Assembly: GCF_023554995.1 (NCBI RefSeq)
Contig: NZ_JAMJPK010000003.1
Coordinates: forward strand, 496,001 to 560,000
DNA: 64,000 nucleotides
Direction of reading: 5' to 3'
From: Halomonas gemina
GTDB lineage: Bacteria > Pseudomonadota > Gammaproteobacteria > Pseudomonadales > Halomonadaceae
The notes under the pieces were generated by a model. That model was not told where the DNA came from. It was given only the letters and a program-made list of their open reading frames with translations, and made no database searches. Positions within the stretch are counted from its first letter, which is position 1, and each line of letters opens with the position of its first letter. Shown in pieces: positions 54,953 through 62,296 of the stretch. The position numbers and the translations under genes were made by a program.

Positions 54953-55204
54953 TTAGAAATTAAATATCTCACCCAACAAACCACCTTTCTTTTTCTTATG
55001 GTAATCATGATTGCTAGAATGTCTGGATGGCTCACGATAGTCTCCCCTAGGCTGGGATTGTGGCGTAGATACGCTGCGCTCAATAATTTTGTCTAGCTCC
55101 CCGCGATCCAACCAAACGCCTCGACACTTTGGACAATAGTCTATTTCTATACCTTGACGATCGGTCATCACTAGATTTTCATCGACACATATCGGACATT
55201 TCAT
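54953..55204 (-). CDS. TFIIB-type zinc-ribbon protein
   Basis: An 83-residue protein with a zinc ribbon of the zf-TFIIB/COG3809 type: Cys3 and Cys6 (MKCPICVDENLV) and Cys24 and Cys27 (IDYCPKCRGVWLDRGELDKII). The tail is basic (HKKKKGGLLGEIFNF). The family is of unknown function. AGGAGT lies six bases before ATG 55204. The gene is clearly AT-richer than most of the window. Confidence 0.9.
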   Translation of the reverse strand: MKCPICVDENLVMTDRQGIEIDYCPKCRGVWLDRGELDKIIERSVSTPQSQPRGDYREPSRHSSNHDYHKKKKGGLLGEIFNF

Positions 55205-55647
55205 TCTTTTACTCCTAAGGCCTAAGGAATAGCGGGCTGCGGTCACGCACGTCCCGACGTTGGATTTTGACCAGCCGACGCGCTACGTTGGGACAAATTG
55301 GGCCCGTTGGAGACGAGAATCATGACCAACATCACTGCCCGAACGCCTCACAACAGACCAGTACGCGCGCAACCTAACGCCTCAAGCCGTACACCGGCCA
55401 ATATGCCCTATAGAAGCTGTGTAGCAGCCTGATGAGCGGCTTAGTCAACAGGCATTTATCGCCATGCTCCGTACGGTGAAGAAATGCTGAACAGTTATGC
55501 TACGCGATCGAACACCTCTCATCCTATTGAAATCCCCAAGGGCTAAGTTTAGTTCAAAAGTATAACACCAATCATCGTGCATGCTGCATATTCCCAATGA
55601 ACGTGCCCGCTGCCTTTTTCGGCATGGCCGCTTAGGGTCGAAAGAGG
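55205..55647. other. Gap without a supported gene
   Basis: No recognised product in either strand. A 36-codon frame from ATG 55323 (MTNITARTPHNRPV...) has GGAG upstream but no known similarity and stops near 55433. Base composition is lower in G+C than in the flanking genes. It may be decayed sequence. Confidence 0.4.
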
Positions 55648-55977
55648 TCACTCGCTGACTCCTTGGTAAAACACCAAACGCCCCCCAATCTCTCCGATTT
55701 CTCCCTTTGGCCGTTCATAACTCCACGCCACATCCTGGTGCTCGCCAAAGGAGTAGTAGCTGGCATCACCCTTGAAGGGGCAGTAGGTCACGGTCTCGGA
55801 GGGGGTCAGCAGGTCCATCCGCACATCATCGCGGGGAAGGTACTGGCGGGGCGGGTAGCCGCGTTCGCGGAGTTCGATGGCGTGGGTGGTATCGGCGAGC
55901 AGGGTGCCGTCGATGACGACCCGCACCCGACTGGAATGCGGGTGCAGCGTGATGCGCGGCTCGGGGGCATCAGTCAT
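55648..55977 (-). CDS. DUF427 protein
   Basis: A 109-residue DUF427 protein: ITLHPHSSRVRVVIDGTLLADT, YPPRQYLPRDDVRMDLL, the diagnostic TYCPFKGDASYYS, then DVAWSYERP. The fold is a small beta-tent; function unknown. AGGGAAC precedes ATG 55977; the frame extends upstream without a better start. Confidence 0.9.
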   Translation of the reverse strand: MTDAPEPRITLHPHSSRVRVVIDGTLLADTTHAIELRERGYPPRQYLPRDDVRMDLLTPSETVTYCPFKGDASYYSFGEHQDVAWSYERPKGEIGEIGGRLVFYQGVSE

Positions 55978-56101
55978 GGTCGTTCCCTGTAGCATTTTTC
56001 TAATATGCCAAGCAGGGTAGCAGCCAGCCGAGGCAGCGCCGATGGCCAATCGCTTACATCGATGGTCTAGTGTTGGGTAGAGACTTCAGGCAAAGCGTAA
56101 T

Positions 56102-56218
56102 GAGCTGGGCGACTCCCGCCATGACGCCCGGGCCGGCATTCGAGCCGGCGCCGGGTACGACGGGGAGTCGCTGATCGAATCGATCAAATCCGCCCGTTCC
56201 CGCTTCAAGCGGGGCTGA
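56102..56218 (+). pseudogene. 3' remnant of a duplicated small coiled-coil gene
   Basis: Codons 56102-56218 read ELGDSRHDARAGIRAGAG, YDGESLIESIKSARSRFKRG and stop, matching the last ~38 residues of the gene at 56720-57007 (ELRHSSDDAWDDIRAGAERA, WDSLSESIKSARNRFK). The upstream coiled-coil part is missing. It is a truncated duplicate 0.5 kb from the intact gene. Confidence 0.85.
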
Positions 56219-56238
56219 CGGGCACCAGCAAACTGGAA

Positions 56239-56487
56239 TTAGGCCGACGCTGCTCGCTCAAGATAGGTCGCGATTTCATCCTTGAGCGCGACACGCTTCT
56301 TGCGCGTGTCTTCCTCTATGTGGGTAGCGACCGGCTCGACTTCCGTTTCCATGCGATGTACCTGCCGGTTGATCTCGTGGTACTCCTCGGCAAGCTTCGC
56401 GAAATGAGCGTCTGATTGCTTGAGGTCATGGATGCGCTCAGCGTGCTCGGGAAACTCTTCAGCAAGTTCGTGCGGCGTGTGGCTCAT
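56239..56487 (-). CDS. DUF465 (YdcH-like) protein
   Basis: An 82-residue helical protein of the DUF465 family: HELAEEFPEHAERIHDLKQ, SDAHFAKLAEEYHEINRQVHRME, then TRKKRVALKDEIATYL. The family is of unknown function and forms a helical hairpin. GGGAGG precedes ATG 56487. It is divergent from the coiled-coil gene. Confidence 0.92.
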   Translation of the reverse strand: MSHTPHELAEEFPEHAERIHDLKQSDAHFAKLAEEYHEINRQVHRMETEVEPVATHIEEDTRKKRVALKDEIATYLERAASA

Positions 56488-56719
56488 GGCACCTCCCAGG
56501 TGCAAGTCAGTGTGTTGCCAAGACAGTTCACGACACTATCAGTGCCCTACCGGCCAGTCCATGCGCTCGGTCAATTCTTGGTGACCTCTCCCGGACAAGC
56601 TCGCCCACGGCTTGCGTCGCCCCCCTCTCGCCGTGCCACCCTGAAAGCACTGCCCTCTCGGCCCGAGGACAGGCTATCTTCAAGGTTCCATGAACCGGAA
56701 AACGGAAAGGAGTTGCCCC

Positions 56720-57007
56720 ATGAGCAACAGGGAAGCCTACGAACAGAAGCTGCGCGCCAAGCTCGATGAGCTGCAGGCCGAGGTGGACAAGCTGAAGGCC
56801 CGCGCCCGCAGCGCCGAGGCCGATGCACGCATCGACAGGGAAGAGGAGATCGACCGGCTCGAGGCGAAGCGCGAGGAGATGCGCCAGAAGCTCGAAGAGC
56901 TGCGCCACTCCAGCGACGACGCCTGGGACGACATCAGGGCCGGCGCGGAGCGCGCCTGGGACTCGCTGAGCGAATCGATCAAGTCCGCCCGCAATCGCTT
57001 CAAGTGA
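56720..57007 (+). CDS. Small coiled-coil protein
   Basis: A 95-residue, highly charged protein, almost entirely a coiled coil (QKLRAKLDELQAEVDKLKAR, EEIDRLEAKREEMRQKLEEL) with a C-terminal amphipathic segment (WDDIRAGAERAWDSLSESIK). It resembles small stress- or membrane-associated helical proteins, but I do not recognise a named family. AAGGAG lies before ATG 56720. A partial duplicate of its 3' end is at 56102. It precedes the MTAN-like gene by 16 bp. Confidence 0.8.
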   Translation: MSNREAYEQKLRAKLDELQAEVDKLKARARSAEADARIDREEEIDRLEAKREEMRQKLEELRHSSDDAWDDIRAGAERAWDSLSESIKSARNRFK

Positions 57008-57023
57008 CCGAGTAGGCGCCTCG

Positions 57024-57665
57024 ATGCGCTCGGCCAGGCTGACGGAACTGGGTGGCCGCGACGTCCTCTTCGTGATGGCGGCCGAGGCCGAATACGGCCC
57101 GCATCTCGAGGCGCGTTTCGCCCCCTTCATGACCGGCGTCGGCCCCGTCGAGGCAGCCGTCGAACTCACCGCCGCCCTGGCCGCCCTCGCCCGGCACCAG
57201 CGCCTGCCGCACCTCGTGGTATCGCTGGGATCGGCCGGCAGCCGGGTTCTCGAACAGTCCGAGGTCTACCAGGCGACCTCCGTCACCTACCGCGACATGG
57301 ACGCCTCACCGCTGGGCTTCGCCAGGGGCGCCACGCCCTTTCTCGACCTGCCGGCGAGCGTCCCGCTGCCCCTGCGCATTCCCGGCATTCGGGAGGCCTC
57401 GCTGTCGACCGGCGCCAATGTCGTCTCGGGCGCGGCCTATGACGCCATCGCCGCCGACATGGTGGACATGGAGAGCTATGCCTGCCAGCGCGCCTGCATG
57501 CGCTTCGAGATGCCGCTCGTCGTCCTGCGCGGCATCTCGGACGGCAGGTCGGAACTGCGCCACATCGACGACTGGAGGCAGACGCTCCATGTCATCGACG
57601 AGAAACTGGCCGCCGCCGTCGACCGCCTCGGCGAGGCCATCGCCGAAGGCCATGTGACGCCATGA
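57024..57665 (+). CDS. MTA/SAH nucleosidase-family protein
   Basis: A 213-residue phosphorylase/nucleosidase-fold protein. FMTGVGPVEAAVELTAAL, VVSLGSAGS, VDMESYACQRAC (substrate-site Glu) and LRGISDG (catalytic Asp region) follow the order seen in 5'-methylthioadenosine/S-adenosylhomocysteine nucleosidase. The enzyme removes adenine from MTA or SAH in methyl-group recycling. It is shorter than E. coli MtnN (232) and has a less conserved N-terminus, so substrate range is uncertain. Confidence 0.82.
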   Translation: MRSARLTELGGRDVLFVMAAEAEYGPHLEARFAPFMTGVGPVEAAVELTAALAALARHQRLPHLVVSLGSAGSRVLEQSEVYQATSVTYRDMDASPLGFARGATPFLDLPASVPLPLRIPGIREASLSTGANVVSGAAYDAIAADMVDMESYACQRACMRFEMPLVVLRGISDGRSELRHIDDWRQTLHVIDEKLAAAVDRLGEAIAEGHVTP

Positions 57666-57791
57666 GGCGCCGGGTCGTGGCAGGCCGGAGGCCAGCGCGC
57701 GGCGCGACGGCTTGCGGTGGCCTTGCCGAGCCTCGGTGAAGGTGCCATCGTCACCCCTCCCTTCCCTGCCTGACGACAAGGAGCGAGCACC

Positions 57792-58124
57792 GTGTACATC
57801 GCCATGAACCGTTTCCGGGTCAATCCCGAGAGGACACAGGAGTTCGAGCAGATCTGGCTGGAGCGGGAAACGCACCTGCAGGGGCTGCCCGGCTTCGTCG
57901 AGTTCCACATGCTGCGCGGCCCCGAGAAGGAGGATCACGTGCTCTACGCCTCCCACACCGTCTGGCGCTCGCGCGAGGACTTCGAGGCCTGGACGCACTC
58001 CGAGGCCTTCCGCAAGGCGCACGCCAATGCCGGCCAGAGCAAGCGCGAGGGGCTCTACCTGGGTCCGCCGAGTTTCGAGGGCTTCGAGGTCATCCAGACA
58101 GTCAGCGAGGCGGACAAGGCCTGA
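57792..58124 (+). CDS. Antibiotic-biosynthesis-monooxygenase (ABM) domain protein
   Basis: A 110-residue ABM-fold protein: MYIAMNRFRVNPERTQEFEQIW, LPGFVEFHMLRGPE, HTVWRSREDFEAWTHSEAF. The pattern resembles HmoA/IsdG-type heme-degrading monooxygenases, including the Asn near the start and the Trp. GTG 57792 has AGGAG seven bases before it. The next gene is a CbiX-like protein, so a link to tetrapyrrole metabolism is possible. Confidence 0.8.
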   Translation: MYIAMNRFRVNPERTQEFEQIWLERETHLQGLPGFVEFHMLRGPEKEDHVLYASHTVWRSREDFEAWTHSEAFRKAHANAGQSKREGLYLGPPSFEGFEVIQTVSEADKA

Positions 58125-58140
58125 CCCCAGCGAGGCTTCC

Positions 58141-58995
58141 ATGCGAAAGATCCTGCTCGTCGACAACGGCTCCCTGCGCCCCCAGGCCACACTCAACCTG
58201 CGCCGCCTGGCCCGGGCCTTGAGCCGGACCACCGGCCACGAGGTCGAAGCCGCCTCCCTGCTGCACTCCTACAAGATCCCCGCGGAGGAGCTGGAGGGTC
58301 GCAAGGCGGTCTCGCTGGGGCCACTGGCCGAGCAGCTGGCGGCAGAGGGCGCGACCGAGCTGGTCATCCTGCCCTTCTTCTTCGGCCCCAGCCAGGTGTT
58401 GACCCGCTACCTGCCGGAGCGGCTGGCCGAGGTGCAGGCCCGATATCCGCAGCTGGGCATCAAGGTGACGCTGCCGCTGGTCGACAGTCTGGCGCCGCTG
58501 GACCTGCGCCTGGCGCAGCTGCTGGCCGACAACGTGCGCGAACGGATGGATGGCCGCTCGCAGCCGAAGGTGGTGCTGGTCGATCACGGCAGCCCGATTC
58601 CCGAGGTCACGGCGGTGCGCAACTACCTGGCCGGCCAGCTCAGCGTGCTGCTGAGCGAGGAGGCCAGCTGCGTCACCTTCGCCTCCATGGAGCGCCGCGA
58701 GTGCGAGGCCTACCGCTTCAACGAGCCGCTGCTGGTCGACCTGCTGGCCTCGCCGGCCATGGCCGACAGCGAGGTAATACTCGCCATGCTGTTCCTCTCG
58801 CCGGGGCGTCACGCCGGGGAGGGCGGCGACATCGCGGAGATCTGCGAGCAGGCCATGGCGAATTCGCCCGGCCTGCGCGTCACCACCACGCGCCTGGCGG
58901 GTGAGCACGATGCCATCCTGGAGGTGCTCACGACCCGTCTGTCCGAGGGCCTGGTCGGCTCGCCGCTGCTGCTCTCGCTGCCGGCGAGCGCGTGA
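58141..58995 (+). CDS. CbiX/SirB-type chelatase-like protein
   Basis: A 284-residue protein of two repeats of the CbiX/sirohydrochlorin chelatase fold: the first starts ILLVDNGSLRPQ and includes ELVILPFFFGPSQVLTRYLPE; the second starts VVLVDHGSPIPEVTAVRNYL and ends with ILAMLFLSPGRHAGEGGDI. The metal-binding HGS of the first repeat is replaced by N-G-S, while the second keeps H-G-S. Chelatases of this type insert cobalt, nickel or iron into sirohydrochlorin. Function cannot be assigned further. Confidence 0.82.
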   Translation: MRKILLVDNGSLRPQATLNLRRLARALSRTTGHEVEAASLLHSYKIPAEELEGRKAVSLGPLAEQLAAEGATELVILPFFFGPSQVLTRYLPERLAEVQARYPQLGIKVTLPLVDSLAPLDLRLAQLLADNVRERMDGRSQPKVVLVDHGSPIPEVTAVRNYLAGQLSVLLSEEASCVTFASMERRECEAYRFNEPLLVDLLASPAMADSEVILAMLFLSPGRHAGEGGDIAEICEQAMANSPGLRVTTTRLAGEHDAILEVLTTRLSEGLVGSPLLLSLPASA

Positions 58996-59019
58996 ACGCC
59001 ATTCTTGTGAGAATTCGTC

Positions 59020-59979
59020 ATGTTACGGCTCCCACCCCTGATCGCACTCTCCTATTTCGAGGTCGCCGCGCGAACCAAGAGTTTCGCCGCGGCCGCCAAG
59101 GAGCTCAATGTCACGCCGGCGGCGATCAGCCACCAGATCAAGTCCCTTGAGGAGTATCTCGGCGTCGATCTGTTCGTCCGCCACCACCGGCGGGTCAGCC
59201 TGACCCCGGCCGCGCGCGTGGCCCTGCCGGAGCTGCATGAGGGGTTTCATGCACTGGGTCGCGCGGTGGACAAGATCCGCGCCTATGGCGAAGAGCGCCT
59301 GATCGTCACCGTGTGCGCCGAACCGCTGTTCGCCACCAAATGGATCGTGCCGCGCCTGCACCGCTTCTACGCCCGTTGCCCGGACGCCGAAGTGCGGCTG
59401 CAGGCGAGCCTGCATACGGTGGATCGCCTCCGTGATAGCGACTTCGGTCTGGCCGATCTCAAGCGCGCGGGCATCGACGTTTCCGTGCGACTCGGCTACG
59501 GCAACTACGCGGACCTGGAGCCCCAGCGGCTGATGAGCCTGGATCTGGTGCCAATCTGCGCACCGGAACTGGCCGCCACCGTGGAGGGTGTCGACGCACT
59601 CCGCGGACTGCCATTGCTGTGTGACAGCACCCTCACCCGCATCAACGAGCCCTACGGCTGGAAAGAATGGTTCAAGCAGCAGGGGTGTGACATCGGAACC
59701 CTGCGGGAGCTGCGATTTGGCAACGGGCTGCTGGCACTGGAGGCGGCCATAGCCGGCCAGGGCGTGCTGCTCGGCAGTCGGGATCTACACCAGGCGGAGC
59801 TGAGTGCCGGGAAGTTGTCGGTGTTGGCCGATTGTCCCCTGAACTGTGACCAGGCGTACTACGTGGTCAGTGCGGGCGAGGGCCTGGAGCGACCGATCGC
59901 CGGACAGTTTCGTGAATGGTTGCTGGATGAAGCCAATATGCCCTCCCCCGATCTAGCCGGTAACGCCGCGCAGGTCTAG
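59020..59979 (+). CDS. LysR-family regulator (GcvA-like)
   Basis: A 319-residue LysR regulator with the GcvA-type N-terminus: LPPLIALSYFEVAARTKSFA, AAAKELNVTPAAISHQIKSL; the effector domain runs from about residue 95. It follows the chelatase-like gene by 24 bp on the same strand and its 3' end overlaps the convergent GST gene by 27 bp. Its target may be the opposite operon (acyl-CoA ligase to GST), but no operator is visible. Confidence 0.88.
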   Translation: MLRLPPLIALSYFEVAARTKSFAAAAKELNVTPAAISHQIKSLEEYLGVDLFVRHHRRVSLTPAARVALPELHEGFHALGRAVDKIRAYGEERLIVTVCAEPLFATKWIVPRLHRFYARCPDAEVRLQASLHTVDRLRDSDFGLADLKRAGIDVSVRLGYGNYADLEPQRLMSLDLVPICAPELAATVEGVDALRGLPLLCDSTLTRINEPYGWKEWFKQQGCDIGTLRELRFGNGLLALEAAIAGQGVLLGSRDLHQAELSAGKLSVLADCPLNCDQAYYVVSAGEGLERPIAGQFREWLLDEANMPSPDLAGNAAQV

Positions 59980-60690
59980 GGCAGGGTAGTCGGGCGCGAT
60001 GAACAGCCGCCCCACGATGCCTTCTGCGTTGGCCGCACGACGTATGCCCGGCCGCTCGGCCAGCGCCTGCAGCACGCCGACGAGTCTCGGCAAGCGCTCC
60101 CAGGGAAGCGCACGACAGGGGTCATCGATGGGGTAGAGCTGCATCCAGCGCACCAGACAGGCCAGGTAAGGATCGAGCACACTGGGCCCTTCCTCGAGCA
60201 GCCAGGGCTCCCGGCCATGCTCGGAGAGCGATTCCAGCTGCATGAGATGCGCCACAAGACGGGGCCGCAGGGCATCGCGCAGCCGCTGGGCATCCCCCGC
60301 TCGAGGCGCATAGCGTGGCGTGTAGAAGCAGAGTCGAAGCTCGGCGTGGACGGTGTTGGAGAGAAAGAATAGCCAGGCCAGCAGGCGGCCACGGGCTGCC
60401 GGTTGTGTAAAGCGTGCGGCGTGGCAGCGTTCGGCAAGGTGCAGGAGGATGGCACCGGTCTCGAAGAGCGCCGTTCCATGGCGCTCATCCACCAGTACCG
60501 GCAACAGGCCCTGGGGGTTGAGCCGACGGAAGTCCGGGTCATCCAGTCCACCGGCGGCCCGGTCGATCCGCACCTCTCGATAGGGGATACCTTCGCTCTC
60601 GAGCACCATGCGCACCACCAGGTTGGCGCTGTCCGGCGAACAGTAGAGACGGTAGTCAGGCACCGTCCCGGTGCCGGTATCGAGGTCCAT
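59953..60690 (-). CDS. Glutathione S-transferase
   Basis: A 245-residue GST: thioredoxin-like N-terminal domain (DYRLYCSPDSANLVVRMVLE, RLNPQGLLPVLVDE, ETGAILLHLAE) and an all-helical C-terminal domain. The Ser in YCSPDS may activate glutathione. It is the last gene of the operon with MTHFR, four bases after the metF-like stop, which suggests a role in the same pathway, e.g. as a LigE/LigG-like or detoxifying GST. Start at ATG 60690. Confidence 0.85.
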   Translation of the reverse strand: MDLDTGTGTVPDYRLYCSPDSANLVVRMVLESEGIPYREVRIDRAAGGLDDPDFRRLNPQGLLPVLVDERHGTALFETGAILLHLAERCHAARFTQPAARGRLLAWLFFLSNTVHAELRLCFYTPRYAPRAGDAQRLRDALRPRLVAHLMQLESLSEHGREPWLLEEGPSVLDPYLACLVRWMQLYPIDDPCRALPWERLPRLVGVLQALAERPGIRRAANAEGIVGRLFIAPDYPALDLRGVTG

Positions 60691-60694
60691 CACG

Positions 60695-61738
60695 CTAGAG
60701 CTGCAAGGCTTCTGGGGATTCGGGGTTGAGCGCTTTCGGGTCGTCGCGCCCCGGGTACCAGGGCACGCGGCCTTCGAGCACCCCCGTCGTCTCGATGATC
60801 TCCGCCACACTTTGCTCCTGGCGGTAGGCCATGATGTGCGCGCCGCTGACGCCCGGAATCTCGCGGATTTCGTTAAGCAGGTCCATGCAGAGTCGCTTGC
60901 CCTCCTCCTTCTGGTTCTTGGCCCCCTCGAGCCGAGTGATCACCGCGTCAGGGATATGCACCCCGGGGACATTTTCGCGGATCCAGCGAGCGCTGCGTGC
61001 AGAAGCCAGGGGCCCGATCCCGGGCAGGATGAAGACGCGGTCGGGGCCCTCCAGCAGACCGAGGTCGTTCACCTTGAGCATGAAGTCGCGCAACCGCTCG
61101 ATATCGAAACAGTATTGGGTCTGGATGAACTGGGCACCGGCCGCCACCTTCTTGGCCAGGCGAAGGGGGCGCCAGTCCAGCGGCGGCACGAAGGGGTTCT
61201 CGGCCGCACCGAGAAAGATCCGTGGGGGCGTCTCGATGCGCCGCCCGCTCTCGAAGCGGTGCTCGTCGCGCATGCCACGGGCGACCTGCAGCAGCGATAT
61301 GGAGTCGAGATCGAATACCGGCTTGGCCTGGGGATGGTCGCCGGCCTGCACACCGTCACCGGTCAGACACAGCAGGTTGCAGGCGCCCATGGCCGCTCCA
61401 CCGAGGATCTCGCCCTGCATGGCGATGCGGTTACGGTCACGGCACGATATCTGCAGGATGGTGGCATAGCCGACCCGGGTCAGCAGCGAGCAGACCCCGG
61501 CGCTGGACATGTGACAGTTGGCGCCGGAGCCATCCGTCGCGTTGATGGCATCGACATAGCCATCGAAGATTGCCGCCCGCTTGAGCACCTCGGCCGGGTC
61601 GGCAGAGTCCGGCGGGTCGATCTCGCTGGTGACTGCGAACTTGCCTGCCCGCAGCACTCGCTCCAGCCGCCCGGGGGAGACGTGACCGGGCAGGATCGGC
61701 AGGGAGTAGCCCGGAACGGGCTCGTCATCGAACTTCAT
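60695..61738 (-). CDS. Methylenetetrahydrofolate reductase (MetF-like)
   Basis: A 347-residue MTHFR barrel: GKFAVTSEIDPPDSADP, CLTGDGVQAGDHPQ (FAD site), RIFLGAAENPFVPP, AKKVAAGAQFIQTQYCFD and VFILPGIGPLASARSARWI. It interconverts 5,10-methylene- and 5-methyl-tetrahydrofolate. The adjacent Cys-rich MTHFR-C protein starts upstream and overlaps by four bases (ATGA), as in two-subunit reductases that run toward methyl-group oxidation. Start at ATG 61738. Confidence 0.9.
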   Translation of the reverse strand: MKFDDEPVPGYSLPILPGHVSPGRLERVLRAGKFAVTSEIDPPDSADPAEVLKRAAIFDGYVDAINATDGSGANCHMSSAGVCSLLTRVGYATILQISCRDRNRIAMQGEILGGAAMGACNLLCLTGDGVQAGDHPQAKPVFDLDSISLLQVARGMRDEHRFESGRRIETPPRIFLGAAENPFVPPLDWRPLRLAKKVAAGAQFIQTQYCFDIERLRDFMLKVNDLGLLEGPDRVFILPGIGPLASARSARWIRENVPGVHIPDAVITRLEGAKNQKEEGKRLCMDLLNEIREIPGVSGAHIMAYRQEQSVAEIIETTGVLEGRVPWYPGRDDPKALNPESPEALQL

Positions 61739-62217
61739 CTTGTTGTCTCTCTGTTGGCGGTTGAAGAGGCGGTACCGTCCCGTTGGCGAACCACGCGAAG
61801 CCAGGACGAGCTTCCCGTGAGGCGGTGGTCGACCGGCAACTGGACAACGTGGATGAGATCGCCCTGCTCCATGCGACGACTTCCTTCCCAGGCATCGACC
61901 CAGACACACACCATGTCTGGCTTCACCTCGCAATGTCCATCGGCACGCACCCCGCCACAGGGTCCGTTACGCATTGTCTTGGGGCAGTTCATGGGACAGG
62001 ACATGCCGGTGGCAGAGAGAATGCACTGACCGCACATCTGGCAATCGAAAAGCGCCCCCTTGGCGGCCTTTTCCACCATCCTCACCGGCGCCTCGACGCG
62101 CTCATGACCCAGTCGCCGCCACAGTGGAGCGAGCTTGACCAGCACCGGCTCGAAACGTCGGTAGATCATCTCAAAGACTCTGGAATGGCGAACCACCCAG
62201 CGACGCACCCTGTGCAT
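61735..62217 (-). CDS. MTHFR C-terminal-domain Cys-rich protein
   Basis: A 160-residue protein with eight cysteines in the MTHFR_C (MetV-like) pattern: C59-x2-C62-x2-C65, C74-x3-C78, C87, C96, C104 (FDCQMCGQCILSATGMSCPMNC, NGPCGGV), probably an iron-sulfur or zinc cluster. It is thought to support the paired MTHFR with electron transfer. ATG 62217 is preceded by GAAGGAAA; a TTG 26 codons upstream lacks a ribosome site. Stop overlaps the MetF-like start. Confidence 0.88.
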   Translation of the reverse strand: MHRVRRWVVRHSRVFEMIYRRFEPVLVKLAPLWRRLGHERVEAPVRMVEKAAKGALFDCQMCGQCILSATGMSCPMNCPKTMRNGPCGGVRADGHCEVKPDMVCVWVDAWEGSRRMEQGDLIHVVQLPVDHRLTGSSSWLRVVRQRDGTASSTANRETTR

Positions 62218-62296
62218 GATATTTTCCTTCTTTCGTCGAGGGGCACTGTCCTCACTCCACCAGTGCCGCTGCTTCAACTCCTCATCCTCGATCAAC

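Noticed and set aside
55445..55651. 68-codon reverse frame upstream of the DUF427 stop
   Set aside because: No ribosome site, no similarity I recognise, and atypical composition.
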